A stretch of DNA of 64,000 bases from Hormiphora californensis. Its lineage: Eukaryota; Ctenophora; Tentaculata; Cydippida; Pleurobrachiidae. Of this stretch, positions 11,351-29,337 are shown piece after piece. A program made the position numbers and the translations under genes. Numbering within the stretch: the stretch's first letter is position 1; the number at the start of each line of letters is the position of its first letter. The stretch covers positions 4,890,923 to 4,954,922 of the forward strand of contig CM035354.1 in assembly GCA_020137815.1 (NCBI GenBank), written 5' to 3'. Under the pieces are notes generated by a model. That model ran no database searches. It saw nothing but the letters and a program-made list of their open reading frames with translations, and was not told the origin of the DNA.

Positions 11351-12425
11351 AGAAGAGACAAGGACCTGACATGATTTATATATTTTTTCCCCGCCCGGTG
11401 AATGCCGAAGGCATTCACCCGGATGCCTTTTGTAAAAAGGCATAGGGGTTTAGAATTCGACAATTTTATTTTACATACTAGTGAAGTGTCACGCTTTTTT
11501 GTAACGTAACCCGCTCAGTTGCGAGGGACAACGATGTTGCTCCTTCATCAAATACTTCAATGGCACGTTTTCAGGAAATGTGAGCCGCGCAATGTGGCGC
11601 GCAATTTAGTGCTACTAAAACACAATGATTTGTTCTATACGGTTTGACTGATTCATAGATGATCGGAAATGCCTGTCCCGCCTTCCCATTAGATGGTTAT
11701 GAAAATAAAGGTTGGCGGGGAAACATAGCATTATGAAACATAATGCAGTTATTCTTGTTTGTTGGATAAACAGTCTTTGTCTGGTGGATGAACTTTTATA
11801 GTGCGATTCGAGTGGCTTATGACCTAATGCGGTATGTCGGAAGAAGGACGTAATAGATGAGAATAAGAGACTACTACTAGTAACTATCAAAAAATCCGGA
11901 TAACCCGGAAATCAGTGCTTTTATATTCAAATAACTTGAAGATTCAAACCCGGAGACTCGTAGTTATCCAGGCTGGATTATTTTAGTTATTCGATTGACA
12001 AATCACTGATAATCTGCGGTAACATCCGGGTTTACATCTATTTCCTAGTGAGACGCTCTCAAACAAGTTACAGCCACCTCCTTCCCGCTTCCGGCCCATA
12101 AATCTCTCTCTGAGATGTGACGAGAGTTATTACAATTTTATTATTTGACTCAGACAGATAAGAGATAAGTAACCTTGAGAGGACGACAGGATCAATGTTT
12201 TTACACTTGAATATTTCACTCACATTGCTTTTGCGGCGTATTATATTACATTTCAATGTCTCTCTCCCCTCTCTCTCTCTCCCTTCCTTCTCCCCCACAT
12301 AACAAACAAGAGAGCATTCCCCTCTATTTCTTTGCTCAAGTATTATCTCACCCCCCCCCCCCCAAATGACTAACAAGTCACTCAACTTCCTCTGTAGGCA
12401 TGGTTAAATTGAATCCAATTATCGG
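11351..12425. other. Intergenic region with two adjacent hairpins
   Basis: Just after PAF1 two hairpins follow each other. One is at 11394-11422 with stem GGTGAATGCC / GGCATTCACC. The second is at 11423-11443 with stem ATGCCTTTT / AAAAAGGCAT. They might form the end of a mobile element or a 3' RNA structure. The rest holds a CT-rich run at 12258-12290 and a C run at about 12350-12363. No exon is supported. Confidence 0.5.
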
Positions 12426-19242
<6,817 letters not shown>

Positions 19243-19905
19243 AGGGATTGTGATTTTCTTTTATATACTCAGAGAGAAGGGGGTGGAGGATAGAGTGAGA
19301 TAGAGTGAGATAGAGTGAGATAGAGTGAGATAGAGATAGAGATAGAGATAGAGACAGAGTGAGATAGAGTGAGATAGAGATAGAGATAGAGATAGAGATA
19401 GAGATAGAGATAGAGATAGAGATAGAGGTAGAGATAGAGATAGAGATAGAGATAGAGATAGAGATAGAGATAGAGATAGAGATAGAGATAGAGATAGAGA
19501 TAGAGATTTCAGAGAAATTCAGAGTTTCAGAATCAAAGAGAATTATTATTTTTGTAGTGATGTAAAGTTTGTAAATAGTGTATGATATATTGTATCGAGG
19601 TTTTCTTATTTATTACTTGAGAATAATATGCAGAATAATATTTGAATGTTTCTTATCTCTTACCCTCCTGCTGTACCCCACATCACCTTATATTGGCAAC
19701 GCACCCTCCCTCACCTTCCGTCCTCTCTGAACAGTCTGACATCACCGCTCTGTTGTGTGTGTGCTTTCTAGTTGTTGTCAGTTGATTGAGCATGTCCCTT
19801 TCCGCTCCCTAACATCAATAACATTGTTTTCTCTCTCTCCCTAACACCGATATCTAACATTATAGCGGGTACGTGGTAGAGTGAGAATGTTACTAGAAAG
19901 GTGAG
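19243..19905. repeat. (GATAGA)n repeat in the gap between the FAM194-like and coiled-coil genes
   Basis: A hexamer GATAGA repeat, mixed with GAGTGA, fills about 19288-19508. The remaining intergenic sequence shows no exon. A short five-codon uORF (19882-19899 region, starting ATGTTACTAG) ends directly before the coiled-coil start codon. Confidence 0.8.
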
Positions 19906-22446
19906 ATGGGTGATGACGAGAGTGCCAGTACTATCAGTGTGGACAGTGAGACGTATCAGGAGATACCACGGGAGAGAAAGGAATCACAGACTGTAGTTGA
20001 GGAATCGGTACCAACGGTTAGTCTAATTTGTAGGATCTGGTTAAGTTAGTATTGTGCTTTGTCTGAATCCAAACACACCAAGATTTATAACATGGTTCAT
20101 GTTTTGTTATAGGCGGGGGATGCAGTAATAACGCTGATTGATAGAGAGGAAGAGATAGCTGAACAACTGGCCAAAACAAATGCATTGTTACAACAGGCAC
20201 TTACCTCAATACGGAGTGGAAAGGTGGGTTCTTGTTGAGACAGTTGGCAAAACAACTATTGCTCATTTCTCCGAAAGTAATGAGTTTGAAGTTCGCAGAA
20301 TTGTATTGAAAGTTGCAATTCAATATTGTATTCCATACTTTCAATACATTATATTGTATTCCATATTCCTAGACCCGGAGTTCCACGATACGAAAGAGAA
20401 GTGAGGAATGTGCAGGGAAGTTAGCGGACTTGGAGAGGAAGAATGAGAAACACGTGGAACAATACCAGGAGGTCCTGAACAGTACACAGGTACATGATGT
20501 TATTTAGTGTTCCTGTTCCACACACGATATTATATGGTAGAGTTTGTCTGGCTCAATCGGAACCCTATCTCAAATATTGTAGGGACCCTCTCTCAAATGT
20601 TGTGTAAAAGAGGGTTGGAGTATGACAAAGTGGAGTGTGACACTGGAAACTTGCCAACTTCACAATATTTCTGAATCACTAACATGTTTCAGGCTCTTGA
20701 CCGGGTATTACGAGAGAAACAGAGCATGATTGAGTCCCTACAGACAATGTGTGCGGATCTACCGAATAAAAACAAAATGCTGCAAGAACAGGTAAATACA
20801 GGCCTTGTTCGACCCTCTCGGGACCCTCTTTTGATAATGATCACTAATCAGTCACTGATCTAGTAAAACCACGATTAAATTTATATTTTGCTTTACCTCT
20901 TGTAATTCTAAAGTTAAGTGCTTCTTATACTGCTCTGATTACACTCTTTTAGTGGTTACCATTGACACTTTAAAAAGGGTGCATTATTTCAGTTGGATCG
21001 TGCGAACGAGAGGGGAGTAGCGCTCAGCACTTCACTCCGAGATAGCCAGTCCTTGGTAGAAAATCTATCATGTCAGGTATTTTCCAGAGTTCCGCTCTTC
21101 TTCTCTAATTATTGATTGCGGTGGTCTGTGGACCGTGTGGTTGTTTTGGTTATGTGGTCTCCTCCGTCTGCCCCTCTCTCTCCTCTGTCCACTGTCTCCT
21201 CCTCTGTCCCCCTCTCCCTTCCCCTCTCTTTATTGCACGTGTTACAGGTGACTGAACTAAAACGTTTTTACTCAATGGAGAGACAAGTTCGAAAGCAGCT
21301 GCAAGCAAAATTGCAAGTAGTAAGTTACCTCTCTCCCTCCCTCCCTCTCATTTTCTCAGATGCACATCATACGGAGTCTAATGGTTGAGACAGATGTAGG
21401 GACGCATGATTTTCCTGACCGTTTTGAGACCATAAAACAATTCATTATCTCATTCATGGAGCCGGTAACATGTTTCTCTCTCAGTGTGTCCGTGTCACAA
21501 TATCCCACAACTCTGTCGTTGTGCAACTATCAAGTGATTGCTTGTTCGTCCTCTGTTCTCCTCATATACTGCAGAAATAAGAGATCTCTGTGGAGCGTTG
21601 ATTTACCTCACTTGCTGTGTCCCACCCTGTGTCACATTTCTAAAACTACAATGACGGAGCGCGCGGGGACATGTCATTTGGAGAGTTCGCGCGCGGTGCT
21701 GGTCAAAGTACGCGCAGCGCCGCCTTGATTTCTATGGCATCCAAGTGCAACAGTCACATGGAGCGATTCGATCTGATGTCCTATGCTATCACGCTCCGTC
21801 ATTCGTGAATATCCTAATCTTGTTCTTAACGAACCACACCCTCTCAGGTTGATCCAAGTTTCTTCTCCATGCGATCTACGGGGAGCAGTGGAGGAGGAGG
21901 GTCCGGTGGTGGTGGTATGGAAAGTAGAGGGATTGAGCACTTGGGGACACCCGGGGCATCTCTAACAACACAATCGGAATATCACCGGACACCACCGTAC
22001 CATAACCAAGAACTCGAGTAGGTCTTGAGATCATGAGTTCCCTTATTACCATAGCTACCTTTTAATCTTATCATGGTGACACCATGGTCCATGGTTCCTT
22101 TAGTCGCCTGACACTGTGTCCGCGCTTTGCTTTATAGTTTATGTAAAACAAATAAAGTATGAACAATTCAAATGGTAACAAGGTCCATATTTCAGTGCAG
22201 CAAAACTGGCAGCCTCTCACGGGGAACAACAAGCACCTCCATCAGGAATGTTCTCTGACTACAGCTCTGGGTGAGTTCTTTTGTTTCCAAACCCTGTTAC
22301 TAACTTCTAATTGCATCTCTGTCTATGTTCAGGACAAACCTTGTTTTGTTCAACCCCTTTTTATTTGTGCAAAAGGCAGTCTAGATTGGCAAGACAAACC
22401 ATACTATACGAATTCATTGACTTCTGTTTGCAGGTGCAGAAACTAA
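19906..22446 (+). CDS. Coiled-coil protein of unknown function (complete, 9 exons)
   Basis: Exons are 19906-20016, 20113-20223, 20373-20489, 20693-20791, 20993-21076, 21248-21319, 21848-22017, 22196-22270 and 22434-22446 (852 nt, 283 aa). The first six exons all have lengths divisible by three and join in phase 0. The N-terminus is acidic and Ser/Thr-rich. Residues about 40-190 form a predicted coiled coil rich in E, K, L and Q (for example LREKQSMIESLQ and QVRKQLQAKLQV). A Gly-rich linker (GSSGGGGSGGGG) and a Pro/Gln-rich tail follow. I do not recognise the family. The last two small exons are the least certain: a frame VQKLNHMKRLLLQL also starts at the final acceptor, so an alternative coiled end is possible with another upstream splice. 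Confidence 0.65.
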
Positions 22447-22798
22447 ACCACATGAAACGATTGCTTCTACAACTACGTGTATAATTGACAGTAACGACAT
22501 TTTAAACATTTTTTGTATTTGATCCAGCTTTGAGAAAAGAACATGAACCCCTCTCTGAGTTATGATTACGTGTGTGTGTGTGTGTATTTGTTTGGGTTTT
22601 TTAATGTTTTCATATTACATGTCTGTCTGTGTGAGTGTGTGATCTTGAACTGTACAATATAAACCTGTCAAGTGCTTGTTTTCTTTAAAAAACACAATTT
22701 TAAATAAATTTTCTGATTTATCTTCTACCAAGAGTTGCGAGATATTTATAATCTCTGTCTACGAAAGCTCTCCTAATAACAAATTCTATATTTTAGCA
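22447..22798. other. Short intergenic region
   Basis: It contains a (GT)n run at about 22571-22586 and AATATAAA/AAATAAA words near 22658 and 22699 that could serve as polyadenylation signals for the coiled-coil gene. It ends with TTCTATATTTTAG, an acceptor-like sequence 2 nt before the uL10m start codon. Confidence 0.5.
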
Positions 22799-23813
22799 AT
22801 GTCAGTGGTACCGAATGGTCTGCGGCTACTCCGTCCCCTGGCAACAACCGCCATCACCCCCAGCCGGACTATGACTGCAGTGGGTGCCACCTACAAGATG
22901 TCAAACACCCCCTGTTTCTATGACAGTAAGAGAAAGGTTGTTAAACCAGGGGCAGTTAGGAAGACTGATCTACCAGAGAATATGAAGTTGAAGGACCGCT
23001 GGTGGTCCTCCTGTGTGGAGGATGTGTTTGAGAATCATCATACCATTATTGCTTTCCATTGTACCTACACACCGAGGATCAACTTTGAGTGAGTGATCAA
23101 GGTCCACAGTGCTATTGTTTGTTTGCTTGCTTGTTTGTTTGTAAGAGTTACCACTACTTTTATTAAATATAATTTATCCCTGTGCAGTACACTAAACTAA
23201 TATCATCTCTCTCCCTCTCGTTCAGGCAGAAGCTAAACTACGACTTGTTGGATAAGCTAGAAGGTACCAGTGTCCAGGGTAACATGTTTCCTAAGAGGAT
23301 CATACTGAGCTACCTGAGAAGGACACCCCGGTTCAGGCATATGATCCCACTATTCCAACACCGAACTGGCCTGTTGTGGACCAATGATGCCGATGAGGTC
23401 GTCCAGATATGTCGGTAGGTAACTGGTATGGGGGCGGGGGGGGGGGTTGTTAGAGAATATACTGGCCTTCCCCGTTTAACCTAAAATGGCAGCTAAAAAC
23501 GTGTCTTTCTTTCTCAATATTCCCATGGATTACAATACATGCCGGCAATACTTTTACCTTCCCTGACAGGGCACTAAAAGAGACACAATACACGAAACAT
23601 CTGACCCTGGGAGGCCTGGTCAATGGAACTCTGTACGGACCTACCGCCCTAATGGACACTGTGGGACTAAAGGACAAATTGTCGGAACAGGCTGCCCTAA
23701 TTGGCACACTCCAGGCGGCTAGCGGTCAGGAGTTGGTCCAAGCCCTGTCTTATAACCCTGCCATGTTGAACCTTGTGTTACAGTCACGGGGTGAGGAAGG
23801 AGAGGAGAAATGA
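22799..23813 (+). CDS. MRPL10: Mitochondrial large ribosomal subunit protein uL10m
   Basis: Exons 22799-23088, 23226-23414 and 23570-23813 sum to 723 nt (240 aa) with matching phases (2, 2). The N-terminus is rich in R, T and S and poor in acidic residues, like a mitochondrial targeting sequence. The core follows the uL10 fold: a helix VEDVFENHH before a strand TIIAFHCTY, then a helix and PKRIILSYL corresponding to the conserved basic strand, then QHRTGLLWTNDADEV, and a C-terminal LVNGTLYGPTALMDTV. uL10m forms the base of the L7/L12 stalk in the mitoribosome, where translation factors bind. Vertebrate MRPL10 is about 260 aa, so the length fits. The stop codon is 151 bp from the next start codon. 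Identification rests on pattern reading, not a search. Confidence 0.72.
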
Positions 23814-23964
23814 ACAATATTACTATTGGAATGTTTGTGACAAAGTTTTTTATTGGTTCTCTAACTTATTGTGAGAAAAAGGAATTGTTTGTTGTGTGCC
23901 CTAGTTTCGCTAACTCGCCCCCCCCCCCCCCCCTGCTAACTCTCTCACCCCTATATAGCTCAAA

Positions 23965-26900
23965 ATGCAATGCTGCCGGTCCTCTCTAGTCCGGGGTTCT
24001 GCACTCTCAACAACTCGATCTACCTCTTCAAGATCCCAGATTGGACCATTCTTTGAACCAAACACTAACGAGACCATAACAAAACAACCAAAATGGTGGC
24101 ATGGTAAGATAATCCTGATTTTCTTGTCACCATTTTTCATATCATCGAGATTTTCCAAATTCATGTTTATCACTCATTTCAGAGTTAACATTAACCCCAA
24201 TAATATCTCCCAGGACACCACAATAGAACAGTAGTTGACCAGGTGTTTGCAGATGCTCAGGAGAGGATGGAACGTTACAATGACCTGGGCAAGATGAGAG
24301 GGAGACTACATTACAACGAGAAAAGGGTACTCCAAGTCATCAAAACACCTGGGGTAGGTAAACACGTGGTTTTCAAGGATAAATTATGCAGTAAATCACC
24401 AAAGTCACACATTATTCAAGTTATATTTCACTCTTCACAACTGTCTCTAACCGAAACATGGAAATGGTATCCAGATCTCGGTTTCACACTCGCAATCCTC
24501 TCCATCTCAACGCTCTCTCCGGGTATCGGTGTAAAGATAAAGTTGTGTAGAAGATGGCACAATAGAATCTTGAACTCTACTCTCGCCACATCCCGTCCAA
24601 TACATGTCCGTGGCCCGGCACCAAATGGTTGGTAAGGTGCCCTCTCTCTGTCCACCCTAAACTCATCATGATCCGGTCCCCATAGCTCCGGTAGATGGGC
24701 ATACATGTTGAGACAGTGGACAATGGTAGTCCCCTTTGGAATAGTAACACCACACACCCTCGTGTTGTGAGAGAGAACTCGTCTCAGTCCTGGTACCGGT
24801 GCATAGAGTCTGAGTGTCTCCTGCATTAGCTGGTTTAGTCTTGGTAACCGTGCTAATTTCTCATAGCAACCATCCTCCTCGTGCTCCTTCATAAAATCAG
24901 CAACTTCTTCCTTGGCGTACTCTTGTAGGTCACGTGACCTTGCCACGTGACCTAGAGCGAAGGTAACCACGTGGGCTATGGTCTCCTGACCTGCTATAAA
25001 CATGGACAGCATCTCATCAACACGATCTTCAGGACTATCTGGATATCGTGCCATGATCTCATCCAACAAACATCCTTCCCCTGGTGGTGATGATGTTTTG
25101 TCACCCAATTGATGCTGTGCCATGTGAGCCTCACAACTCGCCCTGAGACTTCTAACTGCGTCCCGTACCCTCTCCCTCTTCTCCCTCATGTCAGGTCTGA
25201 TTCCTGCTAGAGGGATTCCGTGAGCGATAGCGGCACCCTGCAGAGCGGTCTCCAACCATGTACCAAACCTGTTGTTGGACCTGTTGGAGAGGGGACATTG
25301 AGTTTCACCTATAAAACCATGATCGTTTCTCTGAGAATAGAATATCACAACACAAAATGTTACTTACTCAGCAACACTGTTGATATCCCAGTGGAAAGCA
25401 GTGAGTGCAATTACGTCACAGGCTGCAGCGTTAAGCCACTTGTTCATATCAACCACCACCCCGGTACCTTGTAGATTCCTCAATTTTGTAGTTAGCCGTT
25501 CTGCTACCAGGGTTATTTGTTGGAAGTACCGCTTTAGGTAGGTCCGGGTGAAGTACCTGCAGAGATATGATCTAATATAGTGTGAAGAGAAAACACGAGA
25601 TGTTCATACAATAATACAAGTCAGAAAATTATTGATTTTAGAAACTTGGTGTATTTCAGATATAAGATGGATATAATACTTGCTGTACGCTGATCTGTTC
25701 TCTCTCCACGTTTCATCTCCCTTGTTAATGAAAATACTCTTTCTACCACAGAACCGCTCTCCAAACAAATACGCCTGGAAAATATTGATTATTTTGTCCG
25801 TGGCTTGACCCTTACAAAGAAGATCATTCTTATGGTGCTTCAAAAAAAGAATACAGATTCCATGGCATGTGATCTGTTTCTACCTCGGGTCGATTATCCA
25901 ATTTCTTGTGAATGTTGCTGACTACTGTGTCTCTAATTGAGTCTGGATCACATATCAGTACCATGGGTCTCACAGTGAACCACACCACAACTACCGGTCC
26001 ATACTGCTTGTAGCAGGTGTGGAGGAAACTGAAACCTGTGGAACAACCTGTTAACTTCATCTACCAAGTAGCACTGGAACTCTTTCAAAAGAATAAAAAT
26101 ACATACAATTAACTTATCCTAATATCTGTTGTTGAAAAGATCAATGATCACGCTGCCCCCCCCCCCTGTTGATGTCCCTACCTGTCCGATCCTGTTCGTA
26201 TTCTCGTTTCATGGTGACGATATTGCCCAGAAAGAAGGAATCTCTTGGAGGTCCTGGTATGTGTCTGTACTTGTGATGTCTGTAGCCCACCCACAGGCAT
26301 ACTGCAATGGGCACCAGGAAAACAATGGAGAGAAGGCACAAGCAAATCATTCAAACAGAAACGGGGGAAGAAGAGATTGTATGTGAGAGAGAGGGTGAGA
26401 GAGATCACTTTTGTCTTTTGTATCTACGGACGACACATGCACACACTCTATGTACTAACTCGTCCAGTACAATGCACGTGCTGTATTGTCCAAAATATCA
26501 GTTGTGACATGTGTGTCCCTACATGAAGTTACAGGTTCCACCTCTGAATGTTAAACACTCAGTTTTTGCTTTGGAGTTATCAAAAACCAAACTTCTGAGT
26601 CTTGAGAGTTTTAGTGGTTATGCTTCAATTTTCCCGTTCAGGTCCAGAAGTTTCTCGATAAGTTACAGGAGGATTTGTTAGCGGAACTTCCAGACCGGAA
26701 AGAAGAGGCTGATTTGGAGACTAGGAGACAAATGATGATTCTTAGTGGAAATGATAAACTATTTGGTTTGGACCCCTTCAACTACAATCTTCAGGTAAGT
26801 AAATTGTGATTGAAAATGAAGATCAGTACATAAAACTCAGTACATAAAAGTTACAAAGTTGCCTTTTCAAATAGGCATACCGTGATTCCCATATCCGTGA

Positions 26901-28781
26901 TTCCCATATCCTTACGATTGAGAAGAGGATTTTCTTCAAAATCTGTTTACTAGGGTACAAGATCTATTATGGAAGTGCCCCTCAGTACCTTCAGGATCTA
27001 GTGGAACATGATGAAAATACTGCAGTGCAAAAGTCTACTCGTCAGAGCTGTAAAGTAGACCATTACAAGTTAAAGCTACCTTCTGGAAATGTGAAAGTGA
27101 GCAAACTGGGAAAAAGGAGAATATCCCAATATCTCCCCCATGTCTGGAACAACCTACCGGAGAACCTAAGAGACGCACCTTCAGAGGACTCCTTCCGTAT
27201 TCGCCTGAAGACCTACCTGTTCGATGCTACTGTTACCTTCTCTGAAAGACCTTATTTGGTTTTCGACGTCAGTCTTTAATAATTTCTTTTCGGTTATTCA
27301 TTAGTCCCCGTTTCTCACATGGTCACCCCTGCTGCTGTCACCTATTTCTTTATAATCTAAGATACTTTTCAGTTTATCATTTTTGTTATTATTTTTTCTG
27401 ATTATACTTGTCACCCACAGTCACCAAGTGTTGAGAGTTAATAAAGTCTACTATATATGTCAGTTATAAGTCACCAGTATGAGTTACCATTTAAGACCTT
27501 TTGTCAACCAATATGTCAAGATAGGATGAGAGAACCGCTATGAATGGCAACTGCTCTTTGAACCAATCGAGAGTACTTGTCTATTTAGTCGGTATATAAA
27601 TCCATTTTGTTGTTGTTGTTGTTGTTAATTCGTACTAATACCCCCCCCCTCTTCTGCAGGAGGCGAGAGAAAAGGAAGTCGAGGATAGGGAATTCCCAAT
27701 GGGAAACAGTGTGGTGACGAGTAATATTGTGGTGAACAAACTAGGCCGCAGGACACCCCTCGACCTATTCCACATGTACAGATCGGGAGAAAAGAAGGGA
27801 TTTGGTCCGGCTGGAAACTTTCTGAAGATGCACTTCTCCCAGTCCATTGCCTCGTTCTTAGAGAAGAAGAGGTGGATCTATAACCGATCCTTTGATCAGA
27901 ATGTCTCTGATAGGGCCTTATCGGGGAAGAAATTAGCTGCAGAACTCCAACTAAAGTACCTGAAACATTTTGAGTTGATATCTCAGGGGCGGTGGAATGT
28001 GCTCCTTGACTACGCTTCAGATGCCATCACATCGGAGGCCATGCTCGCTTGTCAGGGGTTGGAGAGGGAGACTGTTAGGAGCTTCTTTGATGTCAAGCTG
28101 GTGTCCAATAACAAGAAACCTAAAGTTCTATCCTTCTTAGAGTTTGAACAACAAGGAATGGAGTTTCGACAGGTACCTTCACAGTGAAACACATAGTCCA
28201 CACAGTCTTCACAGTGAAACACATAGTGAAGTTCACATTGTTAAACACACAGTGAAACACATAGTCTAGTGAAGTTCACATTGTTATCTTGTTCTCTTGC
28301 CCGAAAAGCAACTAACCGCCTCTTTCATTAATTTTCTCCTATGTTTTGGTCTAAGATGACAGTATAGCTTGTCCAGGATTGGGCCTGGATTCAGATGACT
28401 TTATACACTTTTATTTCCACACAGGTTCTCGTTCGATTTGACATGAACGTGGAATGTTTATCATTTGAGAACGATGTCTCAGCTACAGCCGGGGAAGTGT
28501 TGAGCGATCTGTCTGCTGCTCCCAATGACGTGGCTGAACTAAAGAAGGAACGAATGCTGAAATACGCTGTGTTTGAGAGGAGGGCAGATGACTTTTTGAG
28601 CAATTATCGACTCATCGGCACGGTATGAGATACACTGTTAAAGAATTGTTTATATACATAATATTAAATTGTTTACCTGCTTGTCGCTCATTACTGATCA
28701 CTTTCTCCTTTGCAGGTCAGTGAGGAGGAGATGGAGAAGAATAAGAGGAGCATGTACGAATTCGGAGCTGATCAGGAGTGA
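23965..28781 (+). CDS. Mitochondrial mL45/Tim44-like protein (NTF2-like fold), host gene of a nested P450
   Basis: Exons 23965-24103, 24214-24353, 26642-26794, 27660-28172, 28425-28622 and 28716-28781 sum to 1209 nt (402 aa) with phases 1, 0, 0, 0, 0. The first 30 residues are rich in Arg and Ser, like a mitochondrial presequence. Residues about 225-385 read like the Tim44/mL45 NTF2-type domain: ELQLKYLKHFELISQGRW, a middle strand region, then QVLVRFDMNVECLSF and KYAVFERRADDFLSNYRLIG before a short acidic tail. mL45 anchors the mitoribosome to the inner membrane; Tim44 recruits the import motor. Lying directly after uL10m favours the ribosomal reading, but the exact orthology is open. Intron 2 (24354-26641) contains an entire antisense P450 gene and intron 3 (26795-27659) a LINE relic. 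Confidence 0.65.
24428..26350 (-). CDS. Cytochrome P450, CYP46-like, nested antisense in an intron
   Basis: Minus-strand exons 26350-26182, 26035-25884, 25774-25680, 25556-25368 and 25280-24428 sum to 1458 nt (485 aa) with matching phases 1, 0, 2, 2. All hallmarks are present: an N-terminal membrane anchor (residues 1-20), the hinge IPGPPRDSFFLG (31-42), the I-helix AGQET (298-302), the K-helix ExxR as E356-R359 and the heme-binding loop FGAGPRTCIG (421-430) with Cys428 as the iron ligand. The enzyme should sit in the ER membrane and mono-oxygenate a lipophilic substrate using P450 reductase. The hinge and early region most resemble CYP46 (sterol 24-hydroxylase), but the substrate cannot be read from sequence. 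The whole gene lies within intron 2 of the mL45-like gene on the opposite strand. Confidence 0.93.
26880..27628 (+). mobile_element. LINE C-terminal relic with (TTG)n tail, in an intron
   Basis: One frame from about 26905 to the TAA at 27277-27279 encodes a typical CR1/L2-like reverse transcriptase C-terminus with KICLLGYKIYYGSAPQYL, YLPHVWNNLPENLR and SFRIRLKTYLFD. The 3' part runs to GGTATATAAATCCATTTTG followed by a TTG repeat, a usual tail of this group. Everything upstream of the C-terminus is missing. Confidence 0.75.
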
Positions 28782-29337
28782 AAACAATTTATGAAAGAAC
28801 TGTTGTCTGACATTTTTGGAGTTTTTGTTATTTATTTCTTACTTTTTTAACTTTCTCAACCCACAAATTACCCGAGAATGTGACAGTTCGACAAAGATTT
28901 AACATCATATATATTGTGGCCATTCTGACCTCAAGCTGACCAGTGACTGTCTGGCGGCGCCAGCCCCTGATTTGATTCTCAAACGGCAGTGTGCTCACTG
29001 AGCACTGCTCAGATGGGGTCTGCGGCGCCAGACAGACCTGTGACCACTCTTTTCTGATCCTCAATAACTTCTCAATATATTAGGTGTTAGTTAAGACCAA
29101 AATGTAGCAGCTGATTCACAAAATCATTTCCCAAATACATCCATTCACCGCTGTGCTAAGAAGATTTCTTGACGAGACAGAAAGATGATATCATAAAAAA
29201 GGTAACTGGCTATATCATTGAGCTCATATCAGGAGACTGGCGAGACAGTGCCATAGTTAAGCGAGAGATTTTTCGATAAAGAAGACACTCCATACCATAA
29301 AGACGTCATAAATGGTCGATTTGGGTACCTCCATCCC
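28782..29337. other. Gene-free stretch after the mL45-like gene
   Basis: No exon is supported. A GC-rich block at about 28945-29035 has CTGTCTGGCGGCGCC at one end and GGCGCCAGACAG at the other, forming an imperfect inverted pair that may mark a small transposon. Confidence 0.35.
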
